This document shows, one piece after another, positions 1 through 12,659 of a stretch of DNA of 64,000 bases. Position numbers and translations under genes: made by a program. This stretch comes from Schistosoma haematobium (lineage: Eukaryota > Platyhelminthes > Trematoda > Strigeidida > Schistosomatidae). How positions within the stretch are numbered: the stretch's first letter is position 1; each line of letters starts with the position of its first letter. Location of the stretch: NCBI RefSeq assembly GCF_000699445.3, contig NC_067198.1, forward strand, positions 26,299,536-26,363,535, given 5' to 3'. The notes under the pieces were generated by a model that searched no databases, was not told the origin of the DNA, and saw nothing but the letters and a program-made list of their open reading frames with translations.

Positions 1-837
1 ACAGATTCAAATGTTAGCGTTGATAGTTAAACAGATAACATGCAAGGCAGAATTGGGGAGTTAAACTTTATGACGCCAGGTGGCTCCCCTCACTACATAT
101 CAATCACTAATTCAATCAAGTACGTTATGATGTTTTTCAGCACTACTAATGCGGTAAGTCTTTGGAATGTATACATTCTTGCAGCCTCACTGGTAATTAA
201 ATTTACAAAGTTGTTGACGTTGAGAAAAGAAGGAAAATACTGCATTACATAATTATTTATAAGTAAATTAGTTTATATATTTTAGGCAGTATTTATCAAA
301 CAACTGTTCTATGACATTTTTATACGTGTTGTTATGTTTCGACTAATTAGTTATTGTCAAACGCAAATAAGTTACTTAGTTTTGTTAAAAATATCTTAGT
401 TACGTAACTTTTGGTATTTAAAAAGTGTGGTACATAGTGGTTTTGTACTTTATCTTGTATAATCACATGAGTTAGAAATCACATTGATAAACAGTGATTG
501 TAACCGATCATCTGACTCATTGATATTTCAATTGAAAGTTTGAGAAATGGAAGTTTCCATGCTACACCGATCGATTGCAAAATATGTTAGTGTAACTAGA
601 GAGGATAGTGTTGGGTATGCAGAAGATATGAAAGTTAAACCAAATTCAGTATACATAAAACAAGACTTCAGAGATTGATAAGCATACAAAGTTTAACTAT
701 CAGTAAAAGTCAAGCATTTCAGTAACCAATGGAAGATGACACATGAGTGGTACTACCATTATGAATCTTGACTAAACTCTTAAAAAATAAAAAAGCGTAG
801 AACAATCCAATCTCTATGACATAATCCTATTAGTAAC

Positions 838-3800
838 CTTACGTGGTTGACATGCCGCTGTTAGTACATTTTCCCAGTCCCTTCGGCATTGATCTTCATC
901 TAAAATATAATGACATGCAGCTTGTAATGCTTCGTAGTCGCGCCAGCGTGGATAAAAATTTGCTTCACAATTCTGAAGACTGTCAGCGAGTGTGCGACGT
1001 AGACAATTTTCTCTATCAAATACTCCCCAACAAGCCTAAAACAGAAGATATATCCATTCACAATTCAATCACTTTGTTTACTAGAAAGTATTTAGAATAA
1101 CTGAAACTGCATAAAAACAACATGACACAAAGAGGTTATGAGCAAACGCAATAATTTCAGTTAAAGAATAGTTCATATATTGTATTTCAATTTTACATTC
1201 TCTCACCACCATGTATCCAGAAGCTTAATAAAAATCTGCAACTCGAGACCAGGTATTTTGTACAAAGTTGAAAGTAATCATTTCAGGAGCATTAGATTTT
1301 GCACACTGTTAGATGAATCTAAGGTGTGGGCAGAAGTCCTGAGAAAGTACCAGTGTATTTTTAACTTATCATTTGTAATCTTGGTAAAAAAAACTTGAAG
1401 AAACATGCATGAGGGTTGTGTAACAACGTGGATTCATTGGAGTTAGACATGAACGCCATTGAGGGCTGGCTCAGTGGTCTAGAGGTTAAGAGTTCGCCCA
1501 CGGGACCAAAGGTTCTGGGTTCCATTCTTGGATGTGTGGTCATGAATGCTCAGCGCTTAGGAGTCCCATACTAGGACAAAACGACCGTCTAGTACTTCCA
1601 GGTTTTTAACGTTGGTTCAACGACAATCAGATCGTGATTTAAACTGGGAAACCTGATTTTTTTGGTAAGCAAACTGAAAATGTTACTTCTCTATTTTACA
1701 ATACAACAACCGTTTAGAATAATTTCATACACAAATGTAAAGAGCATTTGACTATTTTGCATAGTTGTTCTTTTAAATGAAGAGTAATTAATTCACCAAG
1801 CACTAACCTGTAAAACGCTATCTAGCAGACAATCACCTGCTGTTCGATTCCACAAGGCAAATAGACGACTAGATTGTTTTTGTCCAGGAATAAACCACCA
1901 ATTAATTGCTTTAGCCTCATCTTCCAACTCTACAGTTAACATTGAGAAGAAAAACTCAGTAACAGAATTTGTCAAACTGTTTGCTGATGCTGAATGTCTT
2001 CATAATAAAAAGGTATTCATTCAGACAATCGAAACACTTAAATTACATCCTATCATACTTTTTTGGAGCATCAGTAGGTAAAGAAAGAAGAACCGTAAAC
2101 TTCTCAGTGGTTCGTTTGAAGATGGAAATAAACAATAACACATCTACAAGGAAAAGCTACGAATACGTCTCCACTACTTATTTTTACACAGCTTGGACAT
2201 TCTTGTAAATTGGTATAAGAATAATAAAACAAACAATGATTCACTGCCGAAGGCTCGGTTAATCTTGCGATATCAACAAAGTGAGTGAACTGATTTCTAT
2301 GATCCCGAATAATTAAAATGAAATGATTAAAGATCCATAGGATAATGGAATCTATACTCTTATGAATATAAGCGTCCTTGTTGAAATACAGAATTCGTCA
2401 ACACACCTGGAACATGGTATTACTAGTAGATACACTAAGAAATTATTTAAGTATTTGGTAAATGTGGATCATGTGAAGTGTCTTGTAAATAATACTGTCG
2501 GAGATTTGGACAATTTGAACCAGCTTCTACGAACTATCACGACAATCTATTCGGAAGCGAAGTTTATCGTTATGTAATTCTTGATGATCTCTCAGCACTG
2601 AACAAATCAGAATATTTCTTTTGTAAGTTTTAGTAATTAGAGAAATAACGAAAGCAGTCTTCAATTTGTTACCGCGATTACTATGTTATTTAATCACTTC
2701 GCACATTTGCTAGCTTTCTTCTTGCCAAGGGAATAATTGTTATTCAAATGAATATTATTATTTTTTTAAGTTGAAGTGTTCTTTCATATTTCGTTGTAAA
2801 AGTTACAAATCAGAATTCTCATTCATGATTCTGTTGAAAGTTAATTGTTTATTTTTACACATAATGTATCAGTGTGTGTTTATTAAGATTATCACATGAT
2901 AAGTGCAGTTTTCCATATAACCAAAATAATAAAGAGCTTATGTATTACGTAAAACAATGTGTATGCAATCACATTTTGTGTTTTTTTTTCGTTAAGGAAA
3001 TCAGTAAATAAGTACACACATATATACATACGGTGTGTAATGTGCATCTATGACAATGACGCACATCTAAAACTGTCATACATATTCGCGTCAAAGATCT
3101 ACAGTTTCTTTTTTTAGATATAATCAATATGAAATGAGATGGATTTACAGACAGAAATAAAGACATCCACAGTAGAACAGTGAACAAAATCAGTAAAATT
3201 AACTGATACAATTTAGTGTCCTATATATTTTATAAGTTCTCGATACAGCTGAGCTTTAATCTTGTCGAGTGAAAAAAAAACGGAAACATGTAAGGGTTTA
3301 GAAAGACAAAAAAGATATGTTACTGCTGATCCAGTAGGTAAGAATCCAGTGATCGGAAAGTGGAATCATTTTTGGAGTTAATCAAATTGATAGTGAATAT
3401 GCATGTCCATTGATGAACAAGGTAAACGTCTTAAAGTCAGAAAGTGACTTTTATTATATCGCTTTCGAATCAGTAATTAAACAGTAATTTAGTCAATCCG
3501 AGACTGCTGAATAGCAAAATTGGTGTTCTAAATTATAACAATTCATACAGTTTCGACATTAAAAATTGTTATATCCTAGTGAAGATTACATTACGAGTAA
3601 CGTCTGAGACATACTAATGGACTAATATTATTTATATATTCTTATGGTATAACTATTCAATAATTAGATTATGTATATTTATATTCCTCTTATTATAAGC
3701 TTTATTTTGACCTGTGATTTATTATTGTACGATTTACTGTTCTTAAGCTATGTTCAGTTTATTGACTACTGCCTCACGTTCACAGCCACTTTTGGCTTTA

Positions 3801-6800
3801 TTGTGTATAGATGTTATTTCCTACTTTATGGTGCGTTGCGGTCTGTTTGTTTGTTATATAAACCCAGTATGTCTGAAACAAATGATTCGCATAGTGGAGG
3901 CTGTTATTGACATTCTGGGCTCAGCTGGACGGGCTAGACGAGCAACGGACCAATAGGACGCTAGGCTGATCAGACCGGTCGAACGTCATTGGTTTAGTAC
4001 AGTATGAGAGCGAATAAGTCGTATTTTGATTGGCGAATAGCTTACGTGATAACAAGCGGCTCATAAAGTCACAACAAAAACATCACTAACCTGATTGAGC
4101 TTGCATATCGCATAATTCCGATAACAGCAATTGTTTTACTGGAGCAGGAAACTTTGTAATTGAATAAGGCAAAGCAAAAGTTCCCCATTCAGAAAAATAA
4201 GCGCATGGAAAGTCTCCTTTACAATGTTTTACCGTTTTCGCCAATAGATCTCGTAATTCACCAGCAATATGAGGGCTAGCTTGACACGGCATCCACTTAC
4301 TTCTAGTGACTTGAGTCTTATTTATATTACCTGGTGTTCGATTCAAAATTAATTGAAGTGAGGGATGTATTTGATTTCCTGTTAGTGGACTGCTTAATTT
4401 ACGATTTACTTGAATGTTTTTACTGTGAGTTTGCTGAGTATCTTGAAATGGAGGATTTAATGTGGAGTTACGTAGATTATTGCTTGAAAAAGTATTTGAA
4501 GTTGTAACGGACACTGTGACGTTAGTTGTAATGGTAGTACTATTCGATGAAGTAATGACCGAAGCGATACTCGACGAATTCACAGGTAGTGTGGAATGCT
4601 TAGATCCAGAACCGACAGATATAGCGCTACTAGTAGCTTGTAGACCAATTAAAGCAATAAATAAGTTGATTAAATCCGTACGACAGAATCGAAGTGCTAG
4701 ATCCACCAATGTCCAACCAGATCGAAATTTATATCCTGATGATGTGTAGTCCAGGTTACTGCAAACAATTCCACTTTCGCAACTCGGAATAGTTGTTTTA
4801 TGAGAATAGCAGCTGCTGCCGGGTAGCTGACTCAAATTTGCATCATCAAATCGTTTTGGAGAATGATCAATACTTGAAAAAGTTGTCGATATATCGCAAA
4901 TGGTAGTTGATTGCATATACGAATTCAAATAGCGGCACTCCTATTGAAAATTTTGAAGTAAAAATAATGAATGTAACGAGAATCCTGCAGACCATATTAA
5001 AGAAACGTCAAAATGTCTATGCCAATATACTAATAACTTGTTAAATATACACCAAAAAGGTTGATAATGTATGCTTTGGTAACGATGTGTATATCTACGT
5101 TGTAGACTGAAAGGTTTTATGGAGATAAATATTACTGAAAAGTGTGTCAAAGTAGAGTACTCTATTGTAGGCTCTTTTTAACACTTGTGCATGGTAGCAA
5201 CATAGGCTAGGTAGTGTGTAGCAGTTCATTTAGGATCACCTTAAATATAACCTTCGAAAGTCAGGGATATATGTAGGTTCCAAACACCTGATTACAGGTG
5301 TTTTAAAAACATTAATCTCAGATTATACGGTTAAGCAAATAAAATTACGTGGATTTAAACACCTAACTTAAGTAGATTGATAGAATTCGGGAATCATGAA
5401 CTGGAAAATACAACGATTGTCCATCCTAAACACTTGGTTTAAGTTATCACACTTAAATATTAATAATTAACATAGCAATACACCATATGATACTCGACTC
5501 AAAAACAATGATTTTTTATGGAATATTAGCAAGAAATACCAGTCATCAGAAATCTCCTGTTTTTCGATTACTTATTTGACTCTTCTCTTCGGAAAAGTAA
5601 CACAGAAATGCTGTATATTTATAGATAAATATGGGGATTCATCTGCCCTCACAGTATTATCTAAATTTTAAAAACCACACTTTTTATAATAGAGAGCTAA
5701 TGAGGTCAACATGACACAATTGTACGTCTCACCTAATTAGATATGTACGCAGTATGGATTTAAGATGTAACAACTAAATAATATAATAAATAATAGCCTG
5801 GATGGAATAAGTTAGGAAAACAAAAACTTGAGGTCTTTGGACTTTTAATTAATTTCATTTGAAATTTTAAGATAGTAATAATGACTGAATAGCTTATACA
5901 TACAAAAAAACCATAGCTCGAATAGCTCAGAGTCTGTGACTTTGTCGCTGCGCGACGTACGGACCTCTTCAATAGAACGAAATTCCTTGAAGTTGCATGT
6001 ATGCCTGGTTGATAAGAAATGTTAATAAATAAATAACCTAGGCTCATAGCTTTCGAATAAGTGACTCCAACAAATTTTTGAATTATGAATGTTTAAAACA
6101 GATAATTATTGGGATGTTTTGTTCAATACAAATCCCTGACAATTTTACTAATGTATTTACACAAAGAGATGATTTAAAGTGTTGAGTATTGTGGAAAAAA
6201 TTGTTTCGTACATTTCTGTTTAATAACCCAAACAATATAAAAACACTATAGAATACTGACAACCATAATAGCAAATGAAAACATGTTTTATATAATCAAA
6301 AAGCTTCGTAAAAGTGACTGATCCAGACCAGTACCCACAAAAGTGGAATTTATTTTGCCTGTAAAATTTTAAGAAGGAATACGTATAAACTAAAATTCTT
6401 TACCTATAAAACACTCACATGTTTTGTTAGTTTTCGTTCTATTCTACCATTACCAAGTATGTAACGCTCAATTGGTGCTAGATCACCGTTTACCACAGCA
6501 ACGCATGCTGACAGCCATAAACGATCACGAGAAGTTAATGGCGTATTATATGAAATATTTGATTTTGGGCGCCGATTACAATTTAAACTAGATGAATTAG
6601 ATGAAACGCATGTTGAATTACTATTCTTGCTCTCAGTATCTTCATAGTCAACTACACATATTGGCTGTGGTGGAGATGCAAAGCACATCACACAGTGCTT
6701 ACTTTTAGGCCAGTTTTCATATGTACATTCAATACATGTCCATTTACCGGATGGTGACAAAGATGTTGTAGTAGAAGAGGATAACCATGTTGAAGAAGCT

Positions 6801-7108
6801 TGTTTGAAAACTTCAGCATCTAAAACTGGTGAGTCACAGAGAACCTGAAAACACTGTTCACACTTAAAGTTTTGTCGTTGATTAAGATAAGTACATGACT
6901 GGCACTTTATAAGTTGCGTAGAATCGAAGACAGCCTCGGCACAAGACTCGTCAATTTTTTCAGAATCTTTAGACGACAAATGCAAACGTTGCATTTCATC
7001 TTCGATAAGAGTTGAGCTTCTTGGTGTACCACACAAAGTACACTTAAATGCTGCTGGCCAATTGTCATACGTACATACGGCACAAGGCCACTTAGCGCCA
7101 ACATCCAT
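838..7108 (-). CDS. ZRANB1: TRABID-type OTU deubiquitinase, 3' partial
   Basis: Four exons join in frame: 7108-6419, 4940-4091, 1929-1808 and 1035-838, giving about 620 residues (the human protein is 708). All have GT donors and AG acceptors. Exon 1 carries three NZF zinc fingers (residues about 6-26, 66-86, 122-142), each with the CxxC...CxxC pattern; NZF1 and NZF3 contain CTYxNW, while NZF2 reads CTYLNQ and lacks the Trp. In the family these fingers bind K29/K33-linked ubiquitin. Exon 2 holds the ankyrin-like ubiquitin-binding domain (LWLSACVAVVNGDLAPIE at the exon 1 end, then GWTLVDLALRF), with a Ser/Thr/Asn-rich insert at about residues 334-390. Exon 3 contains ALWNRTAGDCLLDSVLQ with the catalytic Cys near residue 547. 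Exon 4 encodes more OTU (RWRDYEALQ, then RRDWENVL). The catalytic His and the C-terminus were not found and probably lie left of position 1. The ATG at 7108 fits the family start, just before the first finger. Confidence 0.93.
1036..1807 (-). other. ZRANB1 intron 3, holding a SINE
   Basis: Intron between the exon ending in LLDSVLQ and the exon starting ACWGVF. Donor GTTAGT at 1807 and acceptor TTTTAG at 1036, read on the minus strand. The only recognisable content is the degenerate plus-strand SINE at 1455-1640. Confidence 0.85.
1455..1640 (+). repeat. tRNA-derived SINE, Sm-alpha-like, hammerhead decayed
   Basis: Contains the A-box-like GGCTCAGTGGTCTAG, a B-box-like GGTTCTGGGTTCC, and the conserved 3' half ending CTTCCAGGTTT. 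The hammerhead core is damaged: the CTGANGA position reads CTTAGGA and the GAAA after stem II reads AAAA. It lies antisense inside intron 3 of the ZRANB1-like gene. Confidence 0.8.
1930..4090 (-). other. ZRANB1 intron 2
   Basis: Intron of about 2.2 kb between exon 2 (donor GTTAGT at 4090) and exon 3 (acceptor CTGTAG at 1930). The upper end (about 3608-4078) is filled by an LTR-like repeat that stops within about 15 bases of the donor. The rest is AT-rich with no further coding signal. Confidence 0.8.
3608..4078 (+). repeat. LTR-like repeat, diverged copy
   Basis: Diverged copy of the family also at 49050-49480, 53508-53993 and 63343-63819. Shared marks are a run close to TTATAAGCTTTATTTTGAC, a TATA-like TATATAAACCCAGTATG, and a GC-richer 3' part (GCTGGACGGGCTAG). 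The TATA-like box about two thirds along and TG...CA-like ends in better copies suggest an LTR, but no internal coding region is attached, so the class is inferred. It sits in a ZRANB1 intron, opposite in sense to the gene. Confidence 0.6.
4941..6418 (-). other. ZRANB1 intron 1
   Basis: Intron of about 1.5 kb with donor GTGAGT at 6418 and acceptor CAATAG at 4941. No exon, repeat family or structured RNA was recognised in it. Confidence 0.8.
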
Positions 7109-7249
7109 GTGTCTGGAACAATTTTCAAATGCAAAAGTTAATTTTAAGATTTTAAATTCACATATTTGTGTTTGGAAAAAAGAAAAAGCGCGACTTAATA
7201 ACTGTGCTATCGAACATGAATTACAAACAGACGGATCCTCTGAGTAATC

Positions 7250-8980
7250 TGAAGTTCATAATTTCTTCTGTTGGATGCTGAGAGTTTCATGTTTGGTGGC
7301 ACCACATTAGACTAACTTCAAACTTCATGCTCATTGAAACAAAGGGTGGTTATTAAAGAAAGTTATGATCAAACTAGACAATCATGGCTAGGATACTTAG
7401 ATCTCACAATCGTGAGACACAATCAGTAGTATTAGTAGCTAAAACGTCTTTCCTTATAGCAGATAGATGAGGCTATTGACCCAAGCATCAGAATTAACTG
7501 CCATCAAATAACGAGAAGACTCGGCAATGGGACAGATTTTTATCTGGTAAAATAACAAGCTTACTTACAAAATATGAAATATAAAACTAAGTATAAGACT
7601 TCATCAAACAATTTAATGATGCAGGATAGGAGTTTTATCGGTCATTGACCTATATAATAAAGGCCTGAATATTATTATAAAACCATAGGACGATGGTTCA
7701 CTGCTCAATATATGGACTGCTTAGACTTCTTAGTCGGATTGATTTGGTGCTTATTTCAGGCAAAAACAATCATTGGTAGTGACTGAGTATGCCCACCATG
7801 TAATTGTACCATTTCGATCAATACATATTTACAACCAGACCAGTTAATTTGTCCTTACTAAAAATCTGACACCCTAATTAACTGTAACCATTTAGTAGTT
7901 CACATGTATGATATAAATATTTTTGGAGACATTATCTATCAAGTACCTACGGATCCCTCACTTCCCTCTTCCAATGTGTTTCAGAGACTAAGTAAACACT
8001 TGATTTTTAATAGGTATCTTAATATAATACTTAAACCACAGAGATAAATGGACGAATATCATATAAATTCATATTTCTTTTCTTCAGTGATGAGTCATCA
8101 AAATATTACGAAGGAACGTGTGTAAACTAAATGTTTAGCGAATTCAGCAACTTAAACCATAGTAAGATTGGGTCTTTACTCATACTATATATAAACACAA
8201 GTAATCTCTGTGCTACCCTACAAACATGAACTATGATCATTAAGAGAAAAGGGTTCATGAAGGCTCTAGGTTTTTTAATATCAATGTCTTCTAAGCTTTT
8301 TCCCATTTAGTAAAACCATCGTGTTATTAGTAGAAGAGTTACAAGTTAAAAAAATTAAGTCATTCGATAACAAATCTAAGAGCTGTGATGATACTTATTA
8401 GTTTTCACTATTAAACATGGTCACCAAAATAAAACAGTAGTTTGATGCTGCATAAAAGTCATGAGTATTTTGGTTTAACTAGGCTGATTTCGTCTCCAGA
8501 ACGGAAACTTGGGAATATCATCTTTACAACTTCGTTTTAGAGGAACAGGTGATAAATGTGTCCAAGATTTAAAGAGGGACTCCTCGGAGTAATTATTCGA
8601 CGGTTCTTACAGGAAACATTAACCTACCCCGTTGTTATGAAGAGCGTTGGGAAATTTTCAGTTTTTGAAGAGTAAAAGCATTAGTCACCTCAAAGTACAC
8701 AAGTGAGTCAATACTAATGTGTCTTCTTATACATCTTCCTGCCACTGAATTATTTTTCAGTATTTTTGTTCCTCAGAATAGCGCTCTAACCGCTTTCGTG
8801 TATTGCGAAGTGAGACAACACACCATTATTGTAAATTCATGTTATAACTATCTGCTTTAAATTGCACTACTCCGGGAATTCTTGTTTAGTAAGTTAACCC
8901 AAATACTTCTAATTATCATACTGCAGTCGTGATCAGGATCAAATTTTGAACAGCTGGGTGTTAATTTAAATAAGAATATT
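7250..8980. other. AT-rich intergenic stretch
   Basis: Upstream of the ZRANB1-like gene. No ORF of note, no RNA gene and no repeat I can name; the gene's promoter presumably lies at its lower end but no clear motif was identified. Confidence 0.5.
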
Positions 8981-8984
8981 TTTG

Positions 8985-10000
8985 TAGACTAAGTGAAGAG
9001 GTTTAGAATCTGGCGCTTAATTGGAAAAGATATGAAAGATGGTAGATTCACAGCTCGTTTCCTGACATTCATTGGCAAGGAAGCGTATAACATGCTAAAG
9101 AATCTAGCTACTCTAGGGAGACCGATTTCATTATCATATGAATCTCTCAAGGAATCACTATTTGGTTAAATGCAGTGTGTTAGCTTTGAATGCAAAAATC
9201 GAAATTTTATAAGACTATGTGACAAAACGATCAGAAAGTTAGAGACTTTATACTTAAACTATAGAAACAGGCAGCGAAGTGCAATTTCAGAGGCCAGTTG
9301 GGAATTCAACTTCGTGATCAACTGATTGTTGGAATAAGTATTTCGAAGGTACAGATAGGCTTGGCGAATGTTTACTATGGTGAATTTTACTTCCGTAATT
9401 CAGGTGTTTCGTCATGTGAAATGCTTTAAGTGTGACAAAAACGGACACAGTAAGTCGGTTTGTAGAACTGTTTTTTTGCCGCTAGTAATGTTAAACTTTG
9501 TAATTCATACCCCATTAGTTTGAGTGATTCTGATAATCATATACTATCCCTATTCACAACTTACAGTAATTCACTTCATATTCAGAAACGGCTATACTTG
9601 TCCAGTGATGCTTTTACGATTTTATTGTTGAAACTAAAAGTATCAAGTCCATCATTTCAGTTGGAAAGTTGAAGTCATTGAATCCCAATCCTACAATTAA
9701 ACCTACCAAGGTTTCTATTTTGAGTATCAATAGTCATAAACTTCCTATATTTAGGTGTAATAATTTGCTGATTTGAGACGATAAATCTTCAACCATAAAT
9801 TGAGAACTCCTCATCACTGATTGTGGTCAATCTATCCTGAGGTTAGAAAGTATAAGGATACTTCACGGAAAGCTTTCCTTATTGACCGATGAAGAGGGTT
9901 ATAGTAAAATGCTTGATAAATTAATAAACACAGAATGGAAATGCGAAGGATTGCTCACAGCTTCGAAGCTCTCTTATTCTGATCCTCTGAAGTGATCAAG
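8985..10000 (+). mobile_element. Gypsy-type LTR retrotransposon remnant (gag and protease)
   Basis: Broken frames in order resemble schistosome Gypsy-type gag-pol. A gag-like stretch (FLTFIGKEAYNMLKNLA) begins near 9060. A zinc knuckle follows near 9420-9465 with CFKCDKNGHSKSVC, which fits CX2CX4HX4C. A protease-proximal region with KLKSLNPNPTIKPTKVSIL lies near 9670-9725, and a linker-like stretch (LHGKLSLLTDEEGYSK) near 9860. Several in-frame stops separate the blocks and no reverse transcriptase follows, so this is a dead, truncated copy. Assignment is from recognition of motifs only. Confidence 0.65.
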
Positions 10001-10009
10001 ATCTCAGGT

Positions 10010-11200
10010 GGGGACAAGCAATTGTATCTTGATACGAAATTAGAGTCCTTCATTTGCAAACCCTCCATCAAGTGTCTCAAACTTCATCATTCCCTCATTT
10101 CCATGACAATTACTTTTTATTCCTGTTCTATTTGATTCGATCTCCCGAACCTTCTGCTGACAGGCATTCCACTTCTGATCGGTGCTGTATACTGCTTGTC
10201 TGTTGACATAAGTAGTATACACACCTCAAGCAGAAAATATCAAGACCTTGGAAACAACTATTAATTCTACTACTGTTATGAAATCAAAAGACCAAGAGAG
10301 GAGGGTAGATAAAGTCTTTCAGTGCAGAATTACCAGACCATACGCAAAAGAAACAATGATGAGATTGCTTAAACAAAAGCTGTTTGTTCAAATACGGGAC
10401 GTTTGTAATCTATCGATGTTACACGCTGTTGAGGAATTGACTTTCCGCAAACTATGAAAGGTCTGTTAAGTGAGGTCGATAAATCTATGGTTCATACACA
10501 AGACAGTCACAACGACACAACACGTTACAAGGATGGACCAAGTACACTGAATTAAAGCGAGCAATTCGAAGTCTGTAACCAGAATATAGTGCTCAAATAC
10601 GACTGAAAATTATTCATCTGATCAACATTCACGAAGCATGGGTCAGCCTTTAAGGAGACGCTAACATCAGCAGGTTTCCAATAAATAATAAATTTACAAA
10701 CCGTCAAACTGCTATCAGTAAAATCCGTAAAGAAAGTATAGAAGTCAAAATAACGGCAACAAATTTATAGAGCACCACGTAAGTAACATAATATGATAAA
10801 GCCGAAAGAAGTCAAGTAATAATGTTAAAAATTGAAATTTAAGTCATAAAAGACGAATGTTTCACTACCCTTTCAAACCGTTTTGAGCCATGTTACCTGG
10901 TATCTTCAGCTACTGATTATTGACATCTAGAAACGAAATTTACAGTCCGGTATGAATAAATATTGTCTCCATCTTTATAAAGGACTTCTAAAACTATTGA
11001 CTAGTATCACAACATTCAAAACCATTTTCTGAAACACCGTTCAAGCGAATGTGTCAATATATTAAAAAATGATTACATTGTTGCCCATCCAAGCTGTTTC
11101 GGTGAATAATTAACAAGTGAGGAAGATTTGGTTACATGCACAAAATGATTTGGAGAATTTATTGGTAGTTCTGTGTACTAGTTTCTGCACCGAACATACT
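10010..11200. other. Unassigned intergenic stretch
   Basis: A 69-codon plus-strand ORF (10248-10457) has no recognisable motif. The segment near 10170-10220 (TGTCTGTTGACATAAG and around) loosely resembles one near 14520-14570 on the opposite strand, so it may be retroelement-derived. Nothing else is supported. Confidence 0.3.
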
Positions 11201-11211
11201 TTCAGTCAGTC

Positions 11212-12590
11212 AGTCAGTTACAACGTAGGACCAAGCACATATGTGCATCGGTCCAAGTTGCCACACCTCATTAGCATAGCAAGATGAACACCAAATTCAT
11301 AGAAGCGATTAACTCAATGATGTAATATATAAAGGAAAGATTGCATATAAGGATATAGTACAGGAAGAAAGTTAGCTCGTAGAAAGATAGATATGAAGTA
11401 ATTTTAATCTCATAGTTTAAGGGAAGACAGGGAGTGTATACACCGACGCCATTGTCGTCGATTCTGAGCCATGCCACCAAGAGTCTCCAACCATTGGTTA
11501 CGATAGTTACGCGGACCCCAACCAAGTAATCTGCATCTACTAACATGGCTCAGACTAGAAGTTAGTGACTTCAAGTACTGCTGCCACGTTTTGGTTTGGC
11601 CGCCCCTAACTTTCTCCCAACCATCCCCAACACCAGTTGGCATTGCGCGTCGTGGTAATCAATGTTCAGGCACACGCAACACGTGTCCCAGCCATCTCAG
11701 TCGATAAACATTTACAACCTCATCAACTGATCTACCATCATTCCCTAATACCCTGCGTCTAACCTCACTATTGCTTTCCCGCTGATCCCAGCAGACGCCA
11801 GCAATATTTCTAAGACATCTGCAATCAAATACTAGTAGCTATCGAGTATCTACTCTTAATGGCCACGTTTTGCGGCTGCAAAGTCAGACACCAACCCATT
11901 AGGGCTGAACAGACTTCAAAGATAAGTAAAGTTGTCGACGTGTTTGACTACTTTACTGTCTATCCTTAGTTTAGGTTTTGACGCAGGCCAGTCCTGAAGC
12001 AAAAACTTGTATTTCGAGGGAGAGAAGTGCATTCCAAACATTCTGGCATAGTTGCTTAGTGATACCAAAAGACTGCATTTTATCAGCGTATTCACCAAAC
12101 AGGACTATATCATCTGCGTACTCTAAGTCGATGAGTGAACCTCCTGGAAGGAGATCAATGCCCCAGAAATCAGTCGACGTGAACGCTATTTCCATCAGTA
12201 GGTATATGACGAAGGTAAACAAAAACGGAGAAAGTGGACAGCCTTGACGGACACCAATTGAGGTTGCAAAAACAGATGACAGTTCGCCAAAAGCTCAATC
12301 GGTACTGTTCGAGTAGAGAGCCTTCACAAGACTTATGTACTTTTGAGGTACGCCTTTCAATGATAGACACTGCCACAGAACTTCTCGGTCTACAGAGTCA
12401 AATGCTGCTTTTAGGTCAAGAAAGACCACCATTATCGGACGCCGATAAGTATGCTTGTGTTCTAGAACCTGACGAATGGTGAATATGTGGTCGATGCAGC
12501 CACGACCAGGCCTGAAGCCAGCCTGATTTTCACGTGTTTGCAGTTCACGGGTCTTTGTTAGGCGCCAGACATACTTTAGGACAGAATGTA
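11212..12590 (-). mobile_element. 5'-truncated non-LTR retrotransposon (reverse transcriptase and 3' end)
   Basis: Read on the minus strand, the sequence encodes reverse-transcriptase blocks in order: FRPGRGCIDHIFTIRQ and VVFLDLKAAFDSVDREVLW near 12540-12370, GVRQGCPLSPF-like residues near 12240, the catalytic YADD box (LEYADDIVLFGEYADKM) near 12130, and the C-terminal region (RCRLLGWGPRNYRNQW) near 11530. Frameshifts and stops break it. The 3' end is marked by a short TCAG tandem (11212-11220) followed by ACAACGTAGGACCAAGCAC. The element lacks the endonuclease and everything 5' of the palm. The clade is uncertain. Confidence 0.85.
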
Positions 12591-12659
12591 CAAATAATGA
12601 ACTAGATATACTTGATTTTGTTTCCCTATAATGTGACGATAGAGACGCAACCTATTTCT

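Noticed and set aside
1..837. Search for the remaining OTU exons of ZRANB1 on the minus strand
   Set aside because: No stretch resembles the second half of the OTU domain or the catalytic His region; these exons are probably left of the window.
843..1100. 85-codon plus-strand ORF
   Set aside because: It is the shadow of ZRANB1 exon 4 on the minus strand, which matches the OTU domain residue by residue over its length.
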